Shown here piece by piece: positions 26,005 to 33,326 of a stretch of 64,000 nucleotides of DNA. The position numbers and the translations under genes were made by a program. The stretch covers positions 62,001 to 126,000 of the forward strand of contig JODU01000005.1 in the NCBI GenBank assembly GCA_000720845.1, read 5' to 3'. The first letter of the stretch is position 1. Every line of letters begins with the position of its first letter. Source of the DNA: Kitasatospora aureofaciens (GTDB lineage: Bacteria > Actinomycetota > Actinomycetes > Streptomycetales > Streptomycetaceae). Below the pieces are notes generated by a model. That model had not been told where the DNA came from. It did no database searches and saw only the letters and a list, made by a program, of their open reading frames with translations.

Positions 26005-26045
26005 GGCTGCCTATTACGTTAGGCAGCCAGGTGGCTGCCTGTCAA
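26005..26045 (-). promoter_or_regulatory. promoter with overlapping palindromic operator for the ArsR-SRPBCC gene
   Basis: Minus-strand promoter TTGACA (26045-26040), 18-base spacer, TAACGT (26021-26016). A perfect inverted repeat, GGCTGCCTA-N6-TAGGCAGCC (26005-26028), covers the -10 element, and a third GGCTGCCT half-site (26033-26040) lies in the spacer. The arrangement predicts tight autorepression. It overlaps the last codons of the upstream ATPase gene. Confidence 0.75.
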
Positions 26046-26447
26046 TCGCAACTCGCACCACACGTACTTCCCCCGGTTGCCGTGCCTGGCCAGCGGGTGC
26101 CAGCCCCACACGTCCGCACAGGCCCGCACGAGCGCCAGCCCGCGGCCCTCCTCCAGCTCCGTCACCTTCTCGAACCGCGCCGGCGGCTCGGGCGGTTCCG
26201 GGTCCGCGTCCCACGCCCCGATCCGCAGGGTGCCCGGCGGCGACCAGCGGATGCGGAGGGCGGCGGGGCCCTTGGTGTGCCGTACGGCGTTGGAGACCAG
26301 CTCCGTCGCGAGCAGCTCGGCGACGTCGACGAGGCGGATCAGTCCGTGCATGGTGAGGACCAGACGGAGGGTGCGGCGGCTGATGGTGACGGCGCGCAGG
26401 TCGTTGGGGATGTAGAGGGAGTACTCCCAGGGTTCGTTTTCGGGCAT
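26019..26447 (-). CDS. HATPase_c_2-type ATP-binding protein (anti-sigma-like kinase fold)
   Basis: A 142-residue stand-alone GHKL ATPase domain of the kind abundant in Streptomyces. The N-box is ELVSNAVRHT, and the Gly-rich lid is EEGRGLALV; there is no His-phosphotransfer or sensor domain. Such proteins act as anti-sigma kinases or partners of XRE/DUF397 pairs. It is divergent from the XRE gene (starts 212 bp apart), and its 3' end runs into the promoter of the ArsR-SRPBCC gene. Confidence 0.88.
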   Translation of the reverse strand: MPENEPWEYSLYIPNDLRAVTISRRTLRLVLTMHGLIRLVDVAELLATELVSNAVRHTKGPAALRIRWSPPGTLRIGAWDADPEPPEPPARFEKVTELEEGRGLALVRACADVWGWHPLARHGNRGKYVWCELRLTGSHLAA

Positions 26448-26659
26448 GCGTAATTTCCTTGTCTATGGGGGAAGTTGGGGGCGGGTCGGTGTCATTGCCG
26501 GAGCCGTCGTGGCAGGACGGAACGGTGCGCTTCCGGTTTCGCACGGTGTGCGCCGCGTCACTGACGGTAGACCTGAAAGTTTCGGCGAGGCAAGCTGATC
26601 GCGTAATCTTCACCCCGAACGAGTCGTGTCTGTAGACGCGTTGAGGTGAGGAGCCGTCA

Positions 26660-27499
26660 TTGCCCACGAGGCGCGAACCAACGGCGCGTCAACTGCGCCT
26701 GGCTGTGGAGCTGCGCAAACTCCGTGAGGCGGCCGGCCTCACCGCTCGGCAGGCCGCGAGCATGCTTGGTGTCAGCAACGTCCAGATCAGTCAGATCGAG
26801 GCAGGACTGTCGGGAGTCAGCGAGCAGCGGCTCAGGCGGCTCGCTTCCCATTACGCCTGCACGGACGAGGAACTCGTCGATGCCCTGGTGGAAATGGCCA
26901 CCGACCGCACAAGGGGTTGGTGGGAGGAGTACCGAGAGCTGCTTCCCACGCCGTTTCTAGATCTGGCCGAACTGGATCACCACGCCACCTTCCAGCAGGA
27001 TGTGGCCATCTTGTATGTGCCGGGGCTCTTGCAGACGGAGGACTACGCCCGGGCCGTCTTCTCGTCGAGGATTCCCGAACTGACCGACGAGGAGTTGGAG
27101 CTGCGGGTGCGTCATCGGCTGACGAGGCAGGGGAGAGCCACGTTCCCCCACGAAATCGTGATCCACGAGTCCGCCCTCCGCATCAGGGTCGGTGATCGCG
27201 CTGCCACGCGGGCCCAACTCGTCCACCTTCTGGAGATGTCCGAGGCCGACCGAATCACCTTGCGGGTTATCCCGTTCGACCTGGACGGGTTCGCAAGGGC
27301 CTCAAGCACGATGACGTACATCGGTGGGCCTGTACGCAAGTTGGATACGGTCGCGCGCGATGCGCCGCACGGTGCGTTCCTCATTGACTCCGAAGCCCAG
27401 CTCGGCGCCTATCGAACGCGCTTCCGTAAGGTAGAAGCAGTCTCGCTCGACCCGGATCGATCGCGTGTCTTCATCCACCGGCTGACGAAGGAGCTGTGA
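26660..27499 (+). CDS. XRE-family HTH regulator with DUF5753
   Basis: A 279-residue protein: an N-terminal helix-turn-helix (residues about 12-70, AVELRKLREAAGLTARQAAS and ISQIEAGLSGVSEQ) and a DUF5753 domain (about 90-275, ILYVPGLLQTEDYARAVFSS, DRITLRVIPFDL). The start is TTG at 26660, 6 bases after GAGGAG; no ATG or GTG fits better. Codon use is less extreme than in the neighbours (for example TTG TAT, GGG TTC GCA, AAG TTG GAT), giving a visible dip in G+C. With the following DUF397 gene and the divergent ATPase it forms the WhiJ/AbaA-like trio that streptomycetes carry in dozens of copies, linked to development and secondary metabolism. Confidence 0.92.
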   Translation: MPTRREPTARQLRLAVELRKLREAAGLTARQAASMLGVSNVQISQIEAGLSGVSEQRLRRLASHYACTDEELVDALVEMATDRTRGWWEEYRELLPTPFLDLAELDHHATFQQDVAILYVPGLLQTEDYARAVFSSRIPELTDEELELRVRHRLTRQGRATFPHEIVIHESALRIRVGDRAATRAQLVHLLEMSEADRITLRVIPFDLDGFARASSTMTYIGGPVRKLDTVARDAPHGAFLIDSEAQLGAYRTRFRKVEAVSLDPDRSRVFIHRLTKEL

Positions 27500-27505
27500 G
27501 CACCC

Positions 27506-27703
27506 ATGGACAACTGGCGCAAGTCGTCCTACTCCGGCGAGGGCGACGGCAACAACTGCGTGGAGATCGCAACCCGCCCAGCCCACGTCGCCGTCCGCGA
27601 CTCCAAAGCCCCCGCCCGAGCCACTCTCACCTTCCCCCGCGCCGCCTTCACGCGCTTCCTCACGACGGTGGAGGACCCGGAGGGAACCCCGCGTCCCCGC
27701 TGA
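27506..27703 (+). CDS. DUF397 small protein
   Basis: A 65-residue protein with the DUF397 hallmarks: N-terminal NWRKSSYSGEGDGNNCVEIA, then VAVRDSKAP and a terminal aromatic helix FTRFLTTV. It starts 6 bp after the XRE stop with an ATG and is surely co-transcribed. DUF397 proteins pair with XRE-DUF5753 regulators and probably act as their small partner or antagonist. The gene's last 44 bp overlap the convergent hypothetical gene. Confidence 0.9.
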   Translation: MDNWRKSSYSGEGDGNNCVEIATRPAHVAVRDSKAPARATLTFPRAAFTRFLTTVEDPEGTPRPR

Positions 27704-28211
27704 CCCAGCACACCTCCCCGGGGCCGCCGTCGCCCACGTCGAACTGGCAGCACTCGGCGTCGACGGCGGCGGCGAGGTCGGTGAACGTCCTCCTGATGCT
27801 CGCCGACCGCTCGAACAGGCGGCTCATGCCCGACGTCGCCGCCCAGAACTCCATGGAGGTGTACCGGGGATCGAGGAAGGAACGGAACCGGACCGTCAGG
27901 TAGACGTACCCGATCCGGACCCGTCCGTCCTCCTCGGGCGGCAGACCGTACGCCTCCCCGTACTCCCGCACCGCGTCGTCGACCGGGAACATGAGGGACG
28001 TGTCCAGGTCGAACGTGTCGATCGAGGAGCAGTCGACCGGCTCGCTGCGGAAGCCGGACGTGAACGGGAGGGTGATCCGCTCGCCGCCGGGCAGCGTGAC
28101 GTCGAGCGGCGGCACGTCACGGGACGGCGCCGCCAGCTCGGCCACGGCGGCCAGCGCCCCCGCGACGTTCCGCGGACGCAGATAGACGTCGTAGCCGTAG
28201 GTCAGCCCCAT
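27660..28211 (-). CDS. hypothetical protein
   Basis: A 183-residue protein of no family I recognise. ATG at 28211 follows GGAGGGGAAC closely, a good ribosome site. It is acidic, has no signal peptide or membrane helix, and is mixed alpha/beta: MGLTYGYDVYLRPRNV at the start, VRIGYVYLTVRFRSF in the middle and CCQFDVGDGGPGEVCWVSGD near the end. The opening and the paired Cys recall immunity-type or SMI1-like cytosolic proteins only loosely. It overlaps the convergent DUF397 gene by 44 bp, unusual but possible in a compact genome. Confidence 0.7.
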   Translation of the reverse strand: MGLTYGYDVYLRPRNVAGALAAVAELAAPSRDVPPLDVTLPGGERITLPFTSGFRSEPVDCSSIDTFDLDTSLMFPVDDAVREYGEAYGLPPEEDGRVRIGYVYLTVRFRSFLDPRYTSMEFWAATSGMSRLFERSASIRRTFTDLAAAVDAECCQFDVGDGGPGEVCWVSGDAGFPPGPPPS

Positions 28212-28243
28212 GTTCCCCTCCGCCGCCCCATGGACAACTGGCC

Positions 28244-28816
28244 TCAGCCGTCCCTGCCGTACCGGCGGAACTCCGACGTCTCCACCGTCCACGGACCGAA
28301 CGGCACCGTGTCGCCGAAGATGTACGGCTCCTTGCTGCTGTAGCGGCCCTTGCACGGCTCGGAGTGCACCTCGATCGTGCCGGTGCGAGGGTCGACGATC
28401 ATGTAGTGCGGGATGCCCATGGCCGGATAGTCGGCCAGCTTCTCGTCGTAGTCGTTACTCGGGTTGGACGGCGAGACGATCTCGACGGCAGCCAGCACCT
28501 GCGTCGCGTCGACGGCCAGGCCCTCTTCGTCAAGGGTGGCTTCGGGGATCACGACGGCGTCCGGGCGGCGCATGCGGCCGAGTGCGGGGTGCTCGATCTC
28601 GGGGCCGTTCGGGCAGATGTAGCCGGGGTGGGTGCCGGGCAGTTGCGCGTCCAACTGCTTGCAGATGCGGCGGACCGTGCCCTCGTGTCGTTTCGACGAG
28701 CACATCATCGCCAGTACCGGACCGGAGGGCCCGATCTCGACGCTCCACGCCCCCTCGAGCTGCTCCGAGTAGGCCCCGAGCTCCGCGGCGATGGCGCGCA
28801 TCTTGGCGTACTCCAT
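28244..28816 (-). CDS. Uma2 family (DUF820) putative endonuclease
   Basis: A 190-residue PD-(D/E)XK-fold protein. The family core is present: RRPDAVVIPEATL (acidic residue of the nuclease site), VLAAVEIVSPSN (Glu in the second motif) and YPAMGIPHYMIVDPRTGTIE with a Lys in DYDEKLADY. Such proteins are common in cyanobacteria and actinomycetes; their biological role is unproven. ATG 28816 is the only start near the domain boundary. It ends 33 bp before the hypothetical gene (same strand), so the two may be one transcript. Confidence 0.85.
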   Translation of the reverse strand: MEYAKMRAIAAELGAYSEQLEGAWSVEIGPSGPVLAMMCSSKRHEGTVRRICKQLDAQLPGTHPGYICPNGPEIEHPALGRMRRPDAVVIPEATLDEEGLAVDATQVLAAVEIVSPSNPSNDYDEKLADYPAMGIPHYMIVDPRTGTIEVHSEPCKGRYSSKEPYIFGDTVPFGPWTVETSEFRRYGRDG

Positions 28817-28870
28817 GAGCCCAGAGTACTGAGAAGGCGACTCTCCGACCTCCCTGTCAGTCCCCACCGG

Positions 28871-28876
28871 TACCGT
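28871..28876 (+). promoter_or_regulatory. -10 element placed for a leaderless recD2 transcript
   Basis: TACCGT ends exactly 6 bases before the ATG at 28883 (positions -12 to -7), where a TANNNT element must be if transcription starts on the A of the ATG. No Shine-Dalgarno sequence precedes this start. No convincing -35 is seen. Confidence 0.4.
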
Positions 28877-28882
28877 CGGATC

Positions 28883-31144
28883 ATGCCCAACCAGCCCCCC
28901 GCGGCCCCCGGTGAGAGGCGGCTCGCCACCCTCGAAGGCGTCCTGGAGCGTGTCACGTACGCCAACGAGGAGAACGGCTACACCGTCGCCCGCGTCGACA
29001 CCGGCAGAGGCGCCGGCGACCTGCTGACCGTCGTCGGCGCGCTGCTCGGCGCGCAGGTGGGGGAGTCGCTGCGGATGGAGGGGCGCTGGGGGTCGCACCC
29101 CCAGTACGGCAAGCAGTTCCACGTGGAGAACTACACGACGCTGCTGCCCGCCACCGTGCAGGGCATCCGGCGCTATCTGGGGTCCGGGCTGGTCAAGGGC
29201 ATCGGGCCGGTCTTCGCGGACCGGATCACGCAGCACTTCGGGCTGGACACGCTCACCATCATCGAGGAGGAGCCCAAGCGGCTCATCGAGGTGCCCGGTC
29301 TCGGGCCCAAGCGGACCAAGAAGATCGCCGACGCCTGGGAGGAGCAGAAGGCGATCAAGGAGGTCATGCTCTTCCTCCAAACTGTCGAGGTGTCCACCTC
29401 CATCGCCGTGCGGATCTACAAGAAGTACGGCGACGCCTCGATCTCCGTCGTGAAGAACCAGCCCTACCGGCTCGCCGCCGACGTCTGGGGCATCGGCTTC
29501 CTCACCGCCGACAAGATCGCCCAGTCCGTCGGGATCCCGCACGACAGCCCGGAGCGGGTCAAGGCCGGGCTGCAGTACGCGCTGTCGCAGGCCACCGACC
29601 AGGGGCACTGCTACCTCCCCGAGGAGAAGCTGATCGCCGACGCGGTCAAGCTGCTCCAGGTGGACACCGGGCTCGTCATCGAGTGCCTGGCGGAGCTGGC
29701 CGCCGAGCCGGAGGAGCCGGACGGCGACCCCGGGGTCGTGCGGGAGAAGGTGCCCCATCCCGAGGGCGGGGAGCCCGTCACCGCCGTCTACCTCGTGCCC
29801 TTCCACCGCGCCGAGCTGGCCCTGGCCGGACAGCTGCGGCGCCTGCTCCACACGGACGAGGACCGGATGCCCGGCTTCCGGGAGGTGGCCTGGGACAAGG
29901 CGCTCGGATGGCTGAAGCGGCGCACGGGCGCCGACCTCGCGCCCGAGCAGGAGGAGGCCGTCAAACTCGCGCTCAGCGAGAAGGTCGCCGTGCTCACCGG
30001 CGGACCTGGCTGCGGCAAGTCCTTCACCGTGCGGTCCATCGTGGAGCTGGCGCGGGCCAAGAAGGCGAAGGTCGTGCTGGCCGCGCCCACCGGCCGGGCC
30101 GCCAAGCGGCTGTCCGAGCTGACCGGCGCCGAGGCGTCCACCGTGCACCGGCTGCTGGAGCTGAAGCCCGGCGGCGACGCCGCCTACGACCGGGAGCGGC
30201 CGCTCGACGCGGACCTGGTGGTGGTGGACGAGGCGTCGATGCTCGATCTGCTCCTCGCCAACAAGCTCGCGAAAGCCGTCCCGCCCGGCGCCCACCTGCT
30301 GCTCGTCGGCGATGTAGACCAGTTGCCCAGCGTGGGGGCGGGGGAGGTGCTGAGGGACCTGCTGGCGCCCGGCAGCCCGGTTCCCGCCGTCCGTCTCACG
30401 CGCGTCTTCCGGCAGGCCCAGCAGTCCGGCGTGGTCACCAACGCGCACCGGATCAACGCCGGACAGCATCCCGTCACCGACGGGATGAAGGACTTCTTCC
30501 TCTTCGTCGAGGACGACACGGAGGAGGCCGGGCGGCTCACCGTCGACGTCGCCGCCCGCCGCATCCCCGCGAAGTTCGGGCTCGATCCGCGCCGGGACGT
30601 CCAGGTGCTGGCGCCCATGCACCGGGGCCCCGCCGGCGCCGGGACGCTGAACGGGCTGCTCCAGCAGGCCGTCACGCCGGGCCGCCCGGACGTGCCGGAG
30701 AAGCGGTTCGGCGGACGGGTGTTCCGGGTCGGCGACAAGGTCACCCAGATCCGCAACAATTACGAGAAGGGCGAGAACGGCGTCTTCAACGGCACCGTGG
30801 GCGTCGTCACCTCGCTCGACCCGGTGGACCAGCGCCTCACGGTGCTGACCGACGAGGACGAGGAGGTGCCGTACGACTTCGACGAACTCGACGAGCTGGC
30901 CCACGCCTACGCGGTCACCATCCACCGTTCCCAGGGCAGCGAGTACCCGGCGGTGGTGATCCCCGTGACGACCGGCGCCTGGATGATGCTCCAGCGGAAC
31001 CTGCTGTACACGGCGGTCACCCGGGCGAAGAAGCTGGTCGTCCTCGTCGGCTCGCGCAAGGCGATCGGGCAGGCGGTGCGCACGGTCTCGGCCGGAAGAC
31101 GCTGTACGGCGCTCGACTTCCGGCTTGCCGGGCCCCGGCCGTGA
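28883..31144 (+). CDS. recD2: RecD2-type SF1B DNA helicase
   Basis: A 753-residue helicase. The N-terminal part (about 1-330) holds the OB-like and HhH segments of RecD2 (LIEVPGLGPKRTKKIADAWE). The motor follows: Walker A GGPGCGKSF at about 373, Walker B VVVDEASML, LVGDVDQLPSVGAG (motif III), VRLTRVFRQAQQSG (motif IV), and C-terminal VTIHRSQGSEYPAVVI and NLLYTAVTRAKKLVV (motifs V and VI). RecD2 is a 5'-3' helicase acting outside RecBCD in replication-stress repair. ATG 28883 lacks a ribosome site and is probably read from a leaderless mRNA. Confidence 0.94.
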   Translation: MPNQPPAAPGERRLATLEGVLERVTYANEENGYTVARVDTGRGAGDLLTVVGALLGAQVGESLRMEGRWGSHPQYGKQFHVENYTTLLPATVQGIRRYLGSGLVKGIGPVFADRITQHFGLDTLTIIEEEPKRLIEVPGLGPKRTKKIADAWEEQKAIKEVMLFLQTVEVSTSIAVRIYKKYGDASISVVKNQPYRLAADVWGIGFLTADKIAQSVGIPHDSPERVKAGLQYALSQATDQGHCYLPEEKLIADAVKLLQVDTGLVIECLAELAAEPEEPDGDPGVVREKVPHPEGGEPVTAVYLVPFHRAELALAGQLRRLLHTDEDRMPGFREVAWDKALGWLKRRTGADLAPEQEEAVKLALSEKVAVLTGGPGCGKSFTVRSIVELARAKKAKVVLAAPTGRAAKRLSELTGAEASTVHRLLELKPGGDAAYDRERPLDADLVVVDEASMLDLLLANKLAKAVPPGAHLLLVGDVDQLPSVGAGEVLRDLLAPGSPVPAVRLTRVFRQAQQSGVVTNAHRINAGQHPVTDGMKDFFLFVEDDTEEAGRLTVDVAARRIPAKFGLDPRRDVQVLAPMHRGPAGAGTLNGLLQQAVTPGRPDVPEKRFGGRVFRVGDKVTQIRNNYEKGENGVFNGTVGVVTSLDPVDQRLTVLTDEDEEVPYDFDELDELAHAYAVTIHRSQGSEYPAVVIPVTTGAWMMLQRNLLYTAVTRAKKLVVLVGSRKAIGQAVRTVSAGRRCTALDFRLAGPRP

Positions 31145-31181
31145 AACCTTGCGGTAAACCTCTCCGCCCGTGTGAAAAAAA

Positions 31182-31274
31182 TGATCGATCAAACGAGTCG
31201 GAAAGGTCACACAGCACTTCCGGATGGGCCCCGAAGGGGGCAGGATGAGCAAGTTGGCGGCACTGAGTGCCGCC
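31182..31274 (+). promoter_or_regulatory. structured leader of citrate synthase
   Basis: The 237 bp before citA are AT-richer at the left (TGAAAAAAATGATCGATCAA, with the palindrome TGATCGATCA at 31182-31191) and carry a perfect hairpin GGCGGCAC-TGA-GTGCCGCC at 31256-31274. A short open frame (31245) spans the hairpin. Function unknown; an attenuator-like leader is one reading. Confidence 0.35.
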
Positions 31275-31331
31275 GATAGGCCCGATGGTCGACCCCGAGT
31301 GCACTCTCCTGAGCCAAGTGGGGGATGGTAG
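31245..31331 (+). CDS. possible 28-residue leader peptide upstream of citA
   Basis: ATG 31245 follows GAAGGGGG at about 5 bases and opens a 28-codon frame (MSKLAALSAADRPDGRP and on) that ends in a TAG 50 bp before citA. The first ten codons form the left and right arms of the leader hairpin, so translation would melt it. It is too short to judge by codon statistics, and no family is recognised. Confidence 0.25.
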   Translation: MSKLAALSAADRPDGRPRVHSPEPSGGW

Positions 31332-31381
31332 AGACAGTCAGGGCACCTCGAAGATGAGGCACTACGTCGGTGAGGGAAGAC

Positions 31382-32680
31382 GTGAGCGAGCACACCAACA
31401 ACTCGGTAGTACTGCGGTACGGCGACGGCGAGTACACCTACCCGGTGATCGACAGCACCGTCGGTGACAAGGGCTTCGACATCGGGAAGCTCCGCGCCCA
31501 GACCGGTCTGGTGACGCTGGACAGCGGTTACGGCAACACCGCCGCCTACAAATCCGCCATTACCTATCTGGACGGCGAAGCCGGCATCCTCCGGTACCGC
31601 GGCTACCCGATCGAGCAGCTGGCCGAGCGCTCCTCCTTCGTGGAGGTGGCCTACCTGCTGATCAACGGTGAGCTGCCGACCGTCGACGAGCTGTCCGCGT
31701 TCAAGGACGAGATCACGCAGCACACCCTGCTGCACGAGGACGTCAAGAACTTCTACAAGGGCTTCCCGCGCGACGCCCACCCGATGGCCATGCTGTCGTC
31801 GGTGGTCTCGGCGCTGTCCACCTTCTACCAGGACAGCCACAACCCGTTCGACGAGCGGCAGCGCAACCTCTCCACGATCCGGCTGCTCGCGAAGCTCCCG
31901 ACGATCGCGGCCTACGCGTACAAGAAGTCCATCGGCCACCCGTTCGTCTACCCGCGCAACGACCTCGGCTACGTCGAGAACTTCCTGCGCATGACGTTCT
32001 CGGTGCCGGCGCAGGAGTACGAGCTGGACCCGACGGTCGTCGCGGCGCTCGACAAGCTGCTGATCCTGCACGCGGACCACGAGCAGAACTGTTCGACCTC
32101 CACGGTCCGCCTGGTCGGCTCCTCGCAGGCGAACATGTTCGCCTCGATCTCGGCCGGCATCAACGCCCTGTGGGGCCCGCTGCACGGCGGCGCCAACCAG
32201 TCGGTGCTGGAGATGCTGGAAGGCATCCGCGACGCGGGCGGCGACGTCGACTCCTTCATCCGCAAGGTGAAGAACAAGGAGGACGGCGTCCGCCTGATGG
32301 GCTTCGGCCACCGGGTCTACAAGAACTTCGACCCGCGCGCCAAGATCATCAAGGCCGCCGCGCACGACGTGCTCTCCGCCCTGGGCAAGTCCGACGAGCT
32401 GCTGGACATCGCCCTGAAGCTGGAGGAGCACGCGCTCTCCGACGACTACTTCGTCTCGCGCAGCCTCTACCCGAACGTGGACTTCTACACCGGCCTGATC
32501 TACCGGGCCATGGGCTTCCCGACCGAGATGTTCACGGTCCTGTTCGCCCTCGGCCGGCTGCCGGGCTGGATCGCCCAGTGGCACGAGATGATCAAGGAGC
32601 CGGGTTCCCGCATCGGCCGCCCGCGCCAGATCTACACGGGCGTCGTCGAGCGCGACTTCGTCCCCGTCGAGGAGCGCTGA
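31382..32680 (+). CDS. citA: citrate synthase
   Basis: A 432-residue hexameric type II citrate synthase. NSVVLRYGDGEYTYPVIDST opens the N-terminal beta domain; LHADHEQNCSTSTVR, NALWGPLHGGANQ and VRLMGFGHRVYKN supply the two active-site His, and NVDFYTGLIYRAMG the catalytic Asp. It condenses acetyl-CoA and oxaloacetate at the entry of the TCA cycle. GTG 31382 (VSEHTNNS) sits 4 bases after GAGGGAA; a GTG four codons earlier overlaps that ribosome site and is less likely. The symbol follows the usual Streptomyces name; gltA is the general equivalent. A hairpin terminator follows. Confidence 0.95.
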   Translation: MSEHTNNSVVLRYGDGEYTYPVIDSTVGDKGFDIGKLRAQTGLVTLDSGYGNTAAYKSAITYLDGEAGILRYRGYPIEQLAERSSFVEVAYLLINGELPTVDELSAFKDEITQHTLLHEDVKNFYKGFPRDAHPMAMLSSVVSALSTFYQDSHNPFDERQRNLSTIRLLAKLPTIAAYAYKKSIGHPFVYPRNDLGYVENFLRMTFSVPAQEYELDPTVVAALDKLLILHADHEQNCSTSTVRLVGSSQANMFASISAGINALWGPLHGGANQSVLEMLEGIRDAGGDVDSFIRKVKNKEDGVRLMGFGHRVYKNFDPRAKIIKAAAHDVLSALGKSDELLDIALKLEEHALSDDYFVSRSLYPNVDFYTGLIYRAMGFPTEMFTVLFALGRLPGWIAQWHEMIKEPGSRIGRPRQIYTGVVERDFVPVEER

Positions 32681-32712
32681 GCCGCAAGACACCCCCGCGG
32701 CGCACCTGGTGA

Positions 32713-32741
32713 GTCCCGTATCGCCCCGAGCGGTACGGGAC
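32713..32741 (+). terminator. terminator hairpin after citA
   Basis: Arms GTCCCGTA and TACGGGAC with a 13-base loop, followed by TTCTCC, 33 bp after the citA stop. Confidence 0.6.
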
Positions 32742-32785
32742 TTCTCCGTGCCGTGGGCCTGCCGGCCGCGCGGACCCGGACAGCA

Positions 32786-32837
32786 GAAGGCGCCCTGGCG
32801 CCGGTCCCCCCACGGGCCGACGAACCAGGGCGCCTTC
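32786..32837. repeat. long-loop perfect inverted repeat
   Basis: Arms GAAGGCGCCCTGG (32786-32798) and CCAGGGCGCCTTC (32825-32837) are perfectly complementary over 13 bp, with a 26-base loop. It lies in a gene-free region behind citA. It could be a second terminator or a folded small RNA; no U-run follows on either strand. Confidence 0.55.
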
Positions 32838-32913
32838 CCATGTCCCGGTGCGGATTCCCCCCACGGGATCCGGCCGGGCGTCTGTGAGGACAGCGCCTGA
32901 ATCGCTGTTGTGT

Positions 32914-32949
32914 CGTACTCGTCGTGCTCTTCGTACTCGTCGTGCTCTT
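32914..32949. repeat. two tandem copies of an 18-bp unit
   Basis: CGTACTCGTCGTGCTCTT occurs twice back to back, followed by the partial copy CGTGCGG. No gene covers it; on the minus strand it would read as an EEHDEY repeat, but that frame has no ribosome site and no coding character. Confidence 0.6.
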
Positions 32950-33326
32950 CGTGCGGTCTGCCGGGACAGCGCACGCCCGGGAGGGCCGCTCAAAGCTTCC
33001 CGGTGTACGTGTCCCGGCAACGCAGCTCTGGGAAAGTCCCCCAAGACATCCCCAGATGCCAGGTGGCGCCCCCCAAGACGCTGCCTGACATCGCCAACTT
33101 AGACCTTCGAACCCCTTAGATGGTTACGTTCGCATCACTGTGATCTGCGTCTCTTGCACATGTCCGTTAAGTGCGCAAGAGCCCCGTACGTCGCGCGGGA
33201 CTCAAGCGTAAGGAAGATGCGCGAGCCTTGTGAAGAGCTTATGTGAGGTGAGTGCCGGACTCCATAGGCGCAGCCCCTCGACCTGCGTGAAATGCGGACC
33301 ACCGCCGCGGTACGCGCGGCCCGGCC
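32950..33326. other. gene-free region between citA and the LysR gene
   Basis: No convincing gene. G+C falls around 33090-33250. It holds the palindrome ATCAC-T-GTGAT (33134-33144) and an imperfect hairpin CTTGCAC / GTGCGCAAG (33153-33179). These could belong to a promoter or small RNA, but I cannot assign a transcript. Confidence 0.5.

Noticed and set aside
28244..32974. 1576-codon minus frame covering recD2 and citA
   Set aside because: Only its last 190 codons (from ATG 28816) form a recognisable protein (Uma2); the rest is antisense to two certain genes.
32592..33044. 150-codon minus frame and the longer EEHDEY-repeat frame in the post-citA region
   Set aside because: No ribosome site, no family, and one is antisense to the end of citA; the repeat is reported as DNA only.
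33217..33246. ATG-initiated 9-codon frame after AAGGAAG
   Set aside because: The ribosome site touches the ATG with no spacing and the frame is too short to support.
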